Source of the DNA: CAVSRC01 sp963782045
GTDB lineage: Bacteria; Pseudomonadota; Alphaproteobacteria; Rhizobiales; Kaistiaceae
Assembly: GCA_963782045.1 (NCBI GenBank)
Contig: CAWAIR010000033.1
Coordinates: 62,001-126,000, forward strand
Direction of reading: 5' to 3'
DNA length: 64,000 nt
Under the pieces are notes generated by a model, which saw only the letters and a program-made list of their open reading frames with translations, was not told the DNA's origin and searched no databases. The position numbers were made by a program, and so were the translations under genes. Shown piece after piece: positions 27,343-34,205 of the stretch. Each line of letters begins with the position of its first letter. Positions within the stretch are counted from its first letter, which is position 1.

Positions 27343-28500
27343 TCACGCGAACCACGCGGTGCCGGGATATTGGTGGGCCCTGGCCACCTCCTCGTTGAGC
27401 TCCAGCCCGATGCCAGGCCGATCGTTCAGCGCGATGTGGCCGTCCCTGATGATGTCGCCGCCGTCGGTGATGGTCGCCCAATAGTCGCGATGCATCCAGT
27501 GGAATTCGAGCACCAGGAAGTTGGGCACCGTGGCGCAGACATGCGCCGAGGCCATGGTGCCGATCGGCGAGGAGACGTTGTGGGGCGCGAAGGGGACGTA
27601 ATAGATCTCGGCCATGTTGGCGATCTTGCGGCATTCGGACAGGCCGCCGCATTTGGGGATGTCGGGCATGATGATGTCGACGGCCTGGCTCTCGAGGAGA
27701 TCGCGGTAGCCCTGGCGGAGATAGAGGTTCTCGCCGGCACAGATCGGCGTCGTGGTCGAGCGCTTGACCTCGCGCATGGCGGCGACGTTCTCCGGCGGCA
27801 CCGGCTCCTCGAGCCACATCAGGTGCAAGGATTCGAGGTCGCGGGCGAGGCGGATGGCGCTGGTCACGTCGAGGCGCGTATGGACGTCGCAGGCGACGTC
27901 GATCGAGGCGCCGGCGGCGGTCTTGACCATCTCGGCGAGGCGGACCATGCGCTCATGCTCCCACTCGCCGGCGGTGGTGTTGAACGGGTCCTTGACGAAG
28001 TCGGCGACCTCGCTCTGGTACTTGCCGTAGGCGCCGATATCGAGGTCGATCTTGAGCGCGGTGAAGCCCTTTTCGAGAACCTCGTCGACCACCTTCCGGC
28101 ATTCGTCGAGATTCATGCCCGGCGTCACCTCGCAATCGGCGTAGACGCGGATACGGTCGCGAAAGCGGCCGCCGAGCAGCTCCGAGATCGGCACCTTGAG
28201 CGCCTTGCCCTTGAGGTCCCAGAGGGCAATCTCGATGCCGGTCAGTGCGGTGATCAGGGCGCCGGCAAAGCCGCCCTCGAAGACGCGGGCGCGGCGAAGC
28301 TCCTCGAAGATCGCATCGATGGCGAAGGGATCGCGACCGACCAGGCGCGGAGCGAGCTCCTTGTCGATGAGCGCGATGGCCGCGTAGCCGCCGTGCACGC
28401 ATTCGCCGAGGCCGGTGATGCCGGCATCGGTCTCGATCCTGACCCACAGGTGCATGCAATGGCCGGTGGTGGCGGCGGTCTTGACCGAAGTGATCTTCAT
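27343..28500 (-). CDS. Second mandelate racemase/muconate lactonizing enzyme family protein
   Basis: A 385-residue enolase-superfamily enzyme starting MKITSVKTAATTGHCMHLWV. It has GITGLGECVHGGYAAIALID, barrel lysine segment FTALKIDLDIGAYGKY, metal ligands in VACDVHTRLD, MWLEEPVPPEN and PICAGENLYL, and the general-base histidine in YVPFAPHNVSSPIGTMASA. These are galactonate/gluconate-dehydratase-like features. It differs clearly from the enzyme at 25220, so the two probably act on different epimers or steps. ATG 28500 is the only start that begins at the family N-terminus. Upstream of the RraA-like gene in one unit. Confidence 0.9.
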   Translation of the reverse strand: MKITSVKTAATTGHCMHLWVRIETDAGITGLGECVHGGYAAIALIDKELAPRLVGRDPFAIDAIFEELRRARVFEGGFAGALITALTGIEIALWDLKGKALKVPISELLGGRFRDRIRVYADCEVTPGMNLDECRKVVDEVLEKGFTALKIDLDIGAYGKYQSEVADFVKDPFNTTAGEWEHERMVRLAEMVKTAAGASIDVACDVHTRLDVTSAIRLARDLESLHLMWLEEPVPPENVAAMREVKRSTTTPICAGENLYLRQGYRDLLESQAVDIIMPDIPKCGGLSECRKIANMAEIYYVPFAPHNVSSPIGTMASAHVCATVPNFLVLEFHWMHRDYWATITDGGDIIRDGHIALNDRPGIGLELNEEVARAHQYPGTAWFA

Positions 28501-28564
28501 GATCGGGGCTCCCCTCCCTTGGCGACGGCGCCGCCTGGTGCTGCGCCGTTCGTCGTCCCATTGC

Positions 28565-28810
28565 TCACGTCGTCGTCGCGCGGCGCAGACGCGTCTGCTC
28601 AACCTCACCGAGGAGCGGACCGCCGGTTCGCTCGCGCATCAGTCGCTCTCGCCCGTACAGCAGCAGCATCGCGATGATGACGACGCCGTAGATCACCTGG
28701 CGGCCGGCATCCGGCATCTGCATGACCGACAGGATCGACTGCGGAAGCGTGATCAGGACGACGCCGGCGACGGTGCCGAGGTAACCTTCCCTGCCATTGG
28801 TAATGCCTGA
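28565..28810 (-). pseudogene. C-terminal remnant of a RbsC-type ABC sugar permease
   Basis: An open frame on the minus strand encodes GREGYLGTVAGVVLITLPQS, then ILSVMQMPDAGRQVIYGVVI and IAMLLLYGRER. This is the last pair of helices of a ribose/xylose-type (BPD_transp_2) permease with its usual YGRER end. Only about 80 residues remain; nothing upstream encodes the other six or so helices, and the LacI gene starts on the other strand at 28993. It is most simply a deletion scar of a second sugar ABC transporter that once belonged to this locus. Confidence 0.78.
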
Positions 28811-28917
28811 TCGAGCGTCGTACCATTCGTGGATTGCGCGGCCACTTCCCGCGGCTTCGATGCAGCAATCCACTCAGGCTCTCTTCCCCCGACGCGCAAT
28901 TCCCGTATAGGTGGCCA

Positions 28918-28931
28918 TGAAAGCGCTGTCA
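28918..28931. promoter_or_regulatory. LacI-family operator candidate in front of the regulator gene
   Basis: TGAAAGCGCTGTCA matches the site at 25005-25018 in 12 of 14 positions and lies 62 bp before the LacI-family start codon, which suggests autoregulation. Confidence 0.68.
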
Positions 28932-28992
28932 ACCAGAGTGGCTCCAGACTGCGTGAGGCGCTTGGCGTGTTACAAGGAGGCGACGTGACACC

Positions 28993-30039
28993 ATGGATGA
29001 GCAGTCGAACCCCCCAGCCGGGTCGCGATCCCGCCGGCCGACGTTGAGCGATGTCGCCGCCCGGGCGGGCGTCAGCGCCGTCACCGTGTCGCGCGCCCTG
29101 CGCCAGCCCGAGATGGTCTCGGCCGACCTTCGCGAGCGGGTGACCGCCGCCGTCGAGGTGCTCGGCTACGTCCCCAACCAGCTCGCCAGCGCGCTTGCCT
29201 CCGCGCGCACCGGTACCATCGGCGTGCTCATTCCTTCGCTCACCAACGGCGTCTTCGCCGCCTACCTCAAGGCCCTGCACGACGCCTTCCTGCCGGCCGG
29301 CTTCCAGGTGATGGTGCTCAACTGGCGCTACCTGCCGGAGGAGGAGGAGAAGGCCATCGCCACCATGCTCGGACTGCACCCGGAGGCGATGATCGTGGCC
29401 GGCATCGACCAGAGCGACCACGCCCGCCGCATGCTCGAACGGGCCTCGATCCCCATCGTGCAGACGATGGAGCTGACCGACGATCCGATCGACATCAACA
29501 TCGGCTTCTCGCAGCACGACGCCGGCCACGCCGCCACCCGCCATCTCATCGACCGCGGGCATCGCCGCATCGGCCATATCCGCGCCCGGCAGGACGCCCG
29601 CTCGCGGCGCCGCATGGAAGGCTATATCCAGGCCATGAGGGAGGACGGGCTCGATTCGCCCGCCTTGATCGCCGCCTCGCCGCGGCCGTCGACCTTCGCG
29701 CTCGGCGGCGAGCTCTTCGCCGAGCTGCTCGGCCGCACCCCCGATCTCGATGCGGTCTTCACCTGCAACGACGACCTGGCGCTCGGCGCCCTGTTCGAAT
29801 GCCACAGGCGCGGCATGCGGGTGCCCGGCGACATGGCAATCATCGGCTTCAACGACCTGGAGATATCGGCCTCGAGCTTCCCGTCGCTGTCGTCTGTCGC
29901 AACCCCGCGCTACGAAATGGGACGCCAGGCGGCGGCCGTCATCAGCCGCATCATCCGCGGCGACGGCGAACGGCCGGACAAGCCGATCATCGATCTCGGC
30001 TTCGAGATCCGCGCCCGGGCAAGCACGGGTGAGGAGTGA
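28993..30039 (+). CDS. LacI family transcriptional regulator
   Basis: A 348-residue LacI/GalR regulator. The helix-turn-helix is PTLSDVAARAGVSAVTVSRA, followed by hinge residues GYVPNQLASALASARTGTIG. The periplasmic-binding-like sensor domain has VLIPSLTNGVFAAYLKALHD, HRRIGHIRARQDARSRRRME, DAVFTCNDDLALGALFECHR and IIGFNDLEISASSFPSLSSV, resembling the GntR/gluconate repressor branch. ATG 28993 is chosen with AAGGAGGCG just upstream. A candidate operator lies in its own promoter and another controls the transporter and enolase genes, so it is the likely local repressor. The effector is presumably a sugar acid (inference). Confidence 0.93.
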   Translation: MDEQSNPPAGSRSRRPTLSDVAARAGVSAVTVSRALRQPEMVSADLRERVTAAVEVLGYVPNQLASALASARTGTIGVLIPSLTNGVFAAYLKALHDAFLPAGFQVMVLNWRYLPEEEEKAIATMLGLHPEAMIVAGIDQSDHARRMLERASIPIVQTMELTDDPIDINIGFSQHDAGHAATRHLIDRGHRRIGHIRARQDARSRRRMEGYIQAMREDGLDSPALIAASPRPSTFALGGELFAELLGRTPDLDAVFTCNDDLALGALFECHRRGMRVPGDMAIIGFNDLEISASSFPSLSSVATPRYEMGRQAAAVISRIIRGDGERPDKPIIDLGFEIRARASTGEE

Positions 30040-30097
30040 CCGGCGCCACGGCCGCGTCCATCGATGGTGTCAGTTGCGCTGCGGGCGAGCCCGGCGG

Positions 30098-30727
30098 TCA
30101 TCCGCCGCCATCCGGCGGCCGCCCGTGATGCGGGGTCTTTTCCCATTTGTGCGGGCGGAAGACGAGCTGGATGAGCGCCCGGTAGCTCGCCACTGACATC
30201 AGCAGCCAATAGAAGGGCAGCAGCACCAGAGCCCGGGCCCCGCCGTGGTTTCCACGCAGGTTGAGCGTGCGCGTGGCGAGCGCCGCCATCGCCGTGTAGC
30301 CGGCGAACAGATTGAACAGGTTGACGCCGACGACCATCGCGGCGAAGGCGCCGCCATCGCCCCACAGCACCAGCGGGTCGGTCGCCATGACCAGCAGCGT
30401 CGCCAGGTAGACCGGGTGGATGAGGGCCGAGACAATGAGGCCGGTGCCGATCAGGTTGAAGCCGAGGAAGCGATTCCAGCCCAGTTCGTGCAGCAGGCGC
30501 AGCGGCCGGCGGCTGTGGACCAGCCAGGTCTGCATCCAGCCCTTGAACCAGCGGGTGCGCTGGCGCATCCACGGCCCCAGCGTCGCCGGCGCCTCCTCCC
30601 ATGTGGGCAGCTCGAGGGTCGCCGAGCGGTAGCCGAAGCGCGCCAGGCGCAGGCCGAGGTCGGCGTCCTCGGTGACGTTGAACGGATCCCAGCCGCCGAC
30701 CTCGATCAGCGCCTCGCGGCGGAAGTG
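30098..30727 (-). pseudogene. Family 2 glycosyltransferase, C-terminal fragment (gene split by insertion)
   Basis: The downstream half of a processive GT2 enzyme (cellulose-synthase-like). It resumes exactly at the target duplication with HFRREALIEVGGWDPFNV, the acidic TEDADLGLRL and the Q-x2-RW motif RQRTRWFKGWMQTWLV. Three or more membrane helices follow (GFNLIGTGLIVSALIHPVYL; VVGVNLFNLFAGYTAMAALA; ALVLLPFYWLLMSVASYRAL). Joined to the fragment at 34803-35947 after removing one 8 bp duplicate, the reading frame is restored (TSNHFRREALIE). The gene was intact before insertion. Confidence 0.9.
30720..30727. repeat. 8 bp target-site duplication, left copy
   Basis: CGGAAGTG abuts the left terminal repeat and is repeated at 34803-34810 on the other side of the element. 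The size is that expected of IS1595-type transposition. Confidence 0.9.
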
Positions 30728-30753
30728 CGGGATTAGGTAGCAGATGCACCAAG
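30728..30753 (+). repeat. Left terminal inverted repeat (26 bp)
   Basis: Begins CGGGATTAGGTAGC and ends GCACCAAG. It is the exact reverse complement of 34777-34802. Confidence 0.95.
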
Positions 30754-30830
30754 GCGGCGGAAAATGATTAAATGTCATCGGCTTAGTGCCACTACATGAA
30801 GTAACGGCGCTACATCGGAGAAGTGAGAGT

Positions 30831-30848
30831 AACACTATATTTAGTGTT
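30831..30848. promoter_or_regulatory. Inverted repeat in the left non-coding end of the element
   Basis: AACACTA, four bases, TAGTGTT: a perfect 7-4-7 palindrome in an AT-rich stretch ahead of the first passenger gene, fitting an operator or promoter-proximal site. The remaining 30754-30918 shows no gene. Confidence 0.4.
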
Positions 30849-30918
30849 CTCGGTTAAAGAGAAATTAAAGGTGAGTGTGCGTTGATTAACAATCAAGGCT
30901 CGCCTGAAAGGTTCTCTG

Positions 30919-31065
30919 ATGACCGACGACCAGTTGCCCGATGACCGCCTAGAAGCCCAATGGGGGCCGTTCCGGCTCGCCGCCCGTGGCCGGTATGCCG
31001 TTACGGCCGTAATCGCGACCGTCGCTGGCGTATATGTGCTTGGGCGCGTCCTTGGCTGGTGGTAA
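30919..31065 (+). CDS. Small membrane peptide, first passenger of the element
   Basis: 48 codons from ATG 30919 to TAA 31065, with AAAGG 7 nt upstream. The product starts MTDDQLPDDRLEAQWGPFR (acidic, soluble) and then has one hydrophobic segment YAVTAVIATVAGVYVLGRVL ending GWW. A single-pass inner-membrane peptide with the N-terminus probably inside. No family is recognised. Support comes from the ribosome site, the clean signal-anchor pattern and its place at the head of a same-strand gene series; being short, it could still be chance. Confidence 0.55.
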   Translation: MTDDQLPDDRLEAQWGPFRLAARGRYAVTAVIATVAGVYVLGRVLGWW

Positions 31066-31153
31066 ACGCGCATTAGCGCCTATATGTTTTCAAATCTAGG
31101 GGGCACCGTATGCCCTATTGCACTGGGCCAGTTGTGGGCCTATATGGGACGAC

Positions 31154-31597
31154 ATGGTTAAGAGACGAATCAGACTGCACAGTGACACGGCCGGCACCCC
31201 TAACTTCGACACCGCACTAGTGACGGAACTGGGGGCAGTCACCCGGCGTGTGGATGGCCTACGGGCAGCATTGGAGCAAGCGGAGCGGAAGCAAAAGCTT
31301 CTGCAAGAGCTTGTTGCGCTCGAAAAGCCCAACCGTGCGGCCACGATCACGGTTCCTCAAGAGTCGCCAGTAAGCGGCATCGTTTCCGCAGCGCTTCTTG
31401 AGGGGCCGACAACCAAAGAGGCATTGAACAAGAAGGCTAATAAGCTTGGCCATGAGGCCCCAGGACGGGCGGTCCATGCCACGCTGACCAATTACGTGCG
31501 GCGCGGATTGGCCACCAAAGACGGTGACCAATATGCGCTAACCCATGAAGGCAAAGAGGCCCTCGGTGATCAGACCGAGAACCTCTTTTCGAGATAG
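31154..31597 (+). CDS. Passenger protein: coiled coil plus winged-helix-like domain
   Basis: 147 residues from ATG 31154. The N-terminal third is a charged helix with heptads (DGLRAALEQAERKQKLLQEL). After a linker, the C-terminal part SGIVSAALLEGPTTKEALNK ... AVHATLTNYVRRGLATKDGD reads like a winged-helix DNA-binding domain (helix, recognition helix, wing). A close architectural parallel is the protein at 33154. Its TAG stop ends at 31597, which is also the first base of the tRNA-like gene, so the two must share a transcript. Possible roles are a regulator of the element or a transposition accessory factor; function not known. Confidence 0.7.
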   Translation: MVKRRIRLHSDTAGTPNFDTALVTELGAVTRRVDGLRAALEQAERKQKLLQELVALEKPNRAATITVPQESPVSGIVSAALLEGPTTKEALNKKANKLGHEAPGRAVHATLTNYVRRGLATKDGDQYALTHEGKEALGDQTENLFSR

Positions 31598-31704
31598 GAG
31601 GTGTAGCCAAGCGGTCGACGGCACCGGCTTTGGAAGCCGGCAAGGGTCCCTAGCTTTCAGGCGACCGGGTCCTTCGGTGGGTTCGAATCCCCCCACCTCC
31701 GCCA
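31597..31704 (+). tRNA. Type II tRNA-like gene, serine-type body with UGG (Pro) anticodon and 36-nt variable arm
   Basis: A full cloverleaf can be drawn. The acceptor 31597-31603 pairs perfectly with 31694-31700; then G73 and an encoded CCA to 31704. The D stem is 31606-31608/31620-31622 (3 bp, as in Ser tRNAs). The anticodon stem 31624-31628/31636-31640 is perfect around loop TTTGGAA, giving U33 and anticodon UGG. The variable region 31641-31676 is 36 nt with an 8 bp stem 31642-31649/31667-31674 (two G-U pairs). The T arm 31677-31693 has loop TTCGAAT and one mismatch in the stem. G73 plus a long variable arm are serine identity features, while UGG reads proline codons. It lies inside a transposon and directly abuts a protein gene. 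Whether it is charged or translated with is unknown. Confidence 0.82.
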
Positions 31705-31745
31705 CCCCTTCAGCATTCCACCGCTGTTGGGGCACTACCAAGTGA

Positions 31746-31782
31746 CATCACCGGCCTGGCGTCCAAAGCCGGGCCGGTGATG
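31746..31782. terminator. Strong hairpin after the tRNA-like gene
   Basis: CATCACCGGC at 31746-31755 pairs perfectly with GCCGGTGATG at 31773-31782, 42 bp after the CCA end. No T-run follows, so it is a 3'-end or stability hairpin rather than a classical terminator. Confidence 0.5.
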
Positions 31783-31831
31783 TATATAACACTTCCTAGC
31801 GGAGAAGGCAAGGAATCCCGTCTATATTGAT

Positions 31832-31862
31832 AGGACAACCGTCAAAATCGATAGGTTGTCCT
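31832..31862. promoter_or_regulatory. Hairpin at the end of the DUF6471 gene
   Basis: AGGACAACC (31832-31840) and GGTTGTCCT (31854-31862) form a 9 bp perfect stem with a 13-nt loop at the 3' end of the minus-strand gene. It could act as a transcript end or barrier between the opposing genes. No convincing T-run. Confidence 0.45.
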
Positions 31863-32092
31863 TATTGGACGGTGAGCCGAACGTCCCTGCATCCAATGAC
31901 CCAAAGGCACTGGAGCAGGAAGGCCGCACTGAATCCCCCCCTACTGATCTTGTTGGCGAGATTCGCCTCGGTCTCTGGCGTCCCGTCATCCGTCAAGCGG
32001 GCAGCCAAGTCCTTGTAGCTCAAGCCTCTTAGCTTGAGTTCGGACTTCAAGAGGTTCTTGGAGCGGTCCTGCCACGCCTTGTCGGCAACCAT
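31862..32092 (-). CDS. DUF6471 domain protein
   Basis: A 76-residue protein matching the DUF6471 pattern: AWQDRSKNLLKSELKLRGLS, YKDLAARLTDDGTPETEANL, then ANKISRGGFSAAFLLQCLWV. The arrangement of helices (ELKLRG-YKDLAARL-NLANKISRG) resembles a helix-turn-helix, so a small DNA-binding regulator is plausible. ATG 32092 has GGAGG 6 nt upstream. It is the only minus-strand gene in the element and is divergent from the transposase (99 bp apart), a classic position for a transposition regulator; that role is inferred. Confidence 0.82.
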   Translation of the reverse strand: MVADKAWQDRSKNLLKSELKLRGLSYKDLAARLTDDGTPETEANLANKISRGGFSAAFLLQCLWVIGCRDVRLTVQ

Positions 32093-32191
32093 AGTGCCTC
32101 CAATTAGCTATGAACCTCATCATATTCGATATTTTCCTCATTGACAATGGATAGAGATACCATCATATTCAGGAGGAACATATCGGATTTG

Positions 32192-33157
32192 ATGATGTCT
32201 CAGCACTTCCTCCTCTCAGCGAAAGCCCGGACGCTCAGTCTCCGGTCGATCTTCGCTGACGGCGAGGAAGCCGCTTACGGCACGTTCCGCAAGCTTCGTT
32301 GGCCCGAGACTGACGGCGACCCGATCTGCCCGCATTGCGGTTGCCTCGACGCTTACGAGATCAGCACGCGCCGCCGGTTCAAGTGCGCGGCATGTGGCAA
32401 GCAGTACAGCGTCACCAGTGGCACGATCTTTCACAGCCGCAAGAAGTCCTTTACCGACCTTCTGGCCGCCGTGTGCATCATCGCCAACGGCGCGAAAGGT
32501 ATCTCTGCGCTCCAACTCGCCCGCGACTTGGACTGCCAGCACAAGACGGCCTTCGTCCTGGCGCACAAAATCCGCGAAGCGATGGCGTCTGAAACGGCCG
32601 CCGCCACGTTGTCAGGCGAGGTCGAAATCGACGGCGCCTATGTCGGCGGCTCTATCCGTCCGGCGAACCATAAAGAGAACCGTGTTGATCGTCGCCGCGC
32701 GCCAGTCCAGACCGGCAAGCGCCGCGTTGTCATCGCCCTCCGTCAGCGCAAGGGCCGCACGCTGACCTTCGTCGGCAAGAGCGAGCCAGAGGGTGTCGAG
32801 ATTGCCCGCCGCGTCGTGCTGAAGGGCAGCACCATCGTTGCCGACGAAGCGACGCATTGGGATATCCTGCCAGCCTCGTACAAGACGCTCCGCATCAATC
32901 ACTCGCTGGCGTATTCGATGGACGGCATTTCGACCAACATGGTCGAAAGCTTCTTCTCACGGCTGCGCCGCATGATTGACGGGCAGCACCATCACGTCAG
33001 CCCCAGGTATCTCGCTCAATACGCCGCTCATGCCGCGTGGCTCGAAGATCACCGTCGCCTCGACAACGGCTCGCTCTGCTACCGCGCGACTGGCTTGGCG
33101 CTCGCTCATTCAAAGAGCCGCGATTGGTGCGGCTACTGGCAGAGGGCTTGGAAATGA
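32192..33157 (+). CDS. IS1595/ISXO2-like transposase
   Basis: About 321 residues. An N-terminal zinc ribbon (ICPHCGCLDAYE and KCAACGKQYSVTSGTIFHSR) supplies four cysteines. The DDE core has the first Asp in GEVEIDGAYVGG, the second in STIVADEATHWDIL and the Glu in TNMVESFFSRLRRMIDG. FADGEEAAYGTFRKLRWPET is the family N-terminal pattern. The start is uncertain: ATG 32192 (or 32195) fits the family and AGGAGG sits 15 nt upstream; in-frame ATG 32147 would add a poorly conserved lead. The stop overlaps the next ATG by 4 nt, so the downstream passenger is co-translated. All catalytic positions are present, so it should be active. Confidence 0.94.
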   Translation: MMSQHFLLSAKARTLSLRSIFADGEEAAYGTFRKLRWPETDGDPICPHCGCLDAYEISTRRRFKCAACGKQYSVTSGTIFHSRKKSFTDLLAAVCIIANGAKGISALQLARDLDCQHKTAFVLAHKIREAMASETAAATLSGEVEIDGAYVGGSIRPANHKENRVDRRRAPVQTGKRRVVIALRQRKGRTLTFVGKSEPEGVEIARRVVLKGSTIVADEATHWDILPASYKTLRINHSLAYSMDGISTNMVESFFSRLRRMIDGQHHHVSPRYLAQYAAHAAWLEDHRRLDNGSLCYRATGLALAHSKSRDWCGYWQRAWK

Positions 33158-33615
33158 CCGACACCATCCGACCGGCTCGCACGGATACCTACGAACACAC
33201 GATCACCGGCTTGCTGACTAAACGTGCCGACCTGTTCAACGAAGCCATCCGCCTTCGTGACCGACTAGCAGAGATCAGGAACGACATCGGCGCCATTGAC
33301 CGCGTTCTGGGCACGCTCGGCTATAAGGGCGATCTGGACGCCGCCATGCCACGCCAGAAACGCGAGGTGATCTTTGGGCGCGGTGAGTTGACCACGGCCA
33401 TCCTGAATGAGCTACGCGACGCAACGGCGCCTATGCGTAGCCGCGAGATCGCGCAATCCATCATCGCGCTCAAGGGCGATGATGCGCGAGATCGACGCTG
33501 CCTCTCCGATCTGACGAAGCGCGTGTCGAAAGCGCTGCGTACGTTGAAAGCCGATGGTGTCGTTCGATCTGCGACAGATGGGCGCGGAAATGTTACTTGG
33601 AGGACAATGAGTTAA
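33154..33615 (+). CDS. Passenger protein coupled to the transposase: coiled coil plus winged-helix-like domain
   Basis: 153 residues starting at ATG 33154, inside the transposase stop (ATGA). It has an N-terminal helix with heptads (LLTKRADLFNEAIRLRDRLA), a middle linker, then RGELTTAILNELRDATAPMR, SREIAQSIIALKGDDARDRR and SKALRTLKADGVVRSATDGR, a winged-helix-like layout ending in a beta wing with GNVTW. The same plan is seen in the gene at 31154, although the residues differ. Coupling to the transposase argues for a role in transposition or its control. No named family recognised. Confidence 0.75.
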   Translation: MTDTIRPARTDTYEHTITGLLTKRADLFNEAIRLRDRLAEIRNDIGAIDRVLGTLGYKGDLDAAMPRQKREVIFGRGELTTAILNELRDATAPMRSREIAQSIIALKGDDARDRRCLSDLTKRVSKALRTLKADGVVRSATDGRGNVTWRTMS

Positions 33616-33938
33616 CGGTTGTCGGCTGAGCCCTCATCCACAAGCTGAGTCTTGGCGACTGGACCAAATCTAAGTAATTCGTTAATCTCTCATTCAGGTC
33701 CGAACCGTAAGCTTGACAACGAGCGGGAAATGGGGCAGCGGCCCGGAACTGGCCTTGATGTGGCCAAGATGACACATTATGTTGCCGTTCGAGGGCGCGC
33801 GGAAACCATTCCGTGTGTTTTGGCGTTGATTTTGGCTTGACATGGGGTCAAGACCAGCGAGCGGAAGTAAGTTGATTGGAAAAGGAGTCAGTTTGCGTTG
33901 GCATAGCGAGCCGTCGCTGACGACTGAGGAGCGTGACA
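33616..33938. other. Non-coding stretch inside the element
   Basis: 323 bp with no frame that has both a ribosome site and protein-like composition. The part ahead of 33939 ends in a good Shine-Dalgarno (GAGGAG), so the promoter of the next two genes is probably here. No repeat or hairpin stood out. Confidence 0.4.
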
Positions 33939-34163
33939 ATGTCGGAAAAGCAAAGGTTGCTCGATACCCTCTTTAAGACAGAGGGACGGGAGCACCTGAA
34001 TTTGAAATTTTTCAGGGGTGGGTCCGACAGCATCTCGCCGGACGCCCTCTGCCGAGAGGCAAATTCGGCCATTTTCCAACACGAATCTGGGCTTGCAGAA
34101 GTGCGAGACGGATTCGGCGATGGACAAGGCCGGACCGTCGATCTGCGCGAACTATTTGCCTAA
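33939..34163 (+). CDS. Hypothetical 74-aa passenger protein
   Basis: From ATG 33939 (GAGGAG 7 nt upstream) to TAA 34163: MSEKQRLLDTLFKTEGREHL, then NLKFFRGGSDSISPDALCRE, and an acidic C-terminal half ending VDLRELFA. It has no signal peptide or membrane segment. The small acidic/basic partition and the place right before a larger unknown gene (42 bp gap) recall two-gene modules such as antitoxin-toxin or regulator-protease pairs, but no family is recognised. In-frame GTG 33933 is too close to the ribosome site to be the start. Confidence 0.62.
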   Translation: MSEKQRLLDTLFKTEGREHLNLKFFRGGSDSISPDALCREANSAIFQHESGLAEVRDGFGDGQGRTVDLRELFA

Positions 34164-34205
34164 CATCTAGACATAGCCGCCGGTTGCGAGTATCGCTCGG
34201 CGGCT

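Noticed and set aside
31597..31704. Ordinary tRNA-Pro(UGG) or tRNA-Ser
   Set aside because: tRNA-Pro has a short variable loop and A73; Ser tRNAs do not have UGG anticodons. Neither standard class fits, so it is reported as tRNA-like.
31746..31782. Rho-independent terminator call with high confidence
   Set aside because: The stem is strong but no T-run follows, so it is listed only as a hairpin with moderate confidence.
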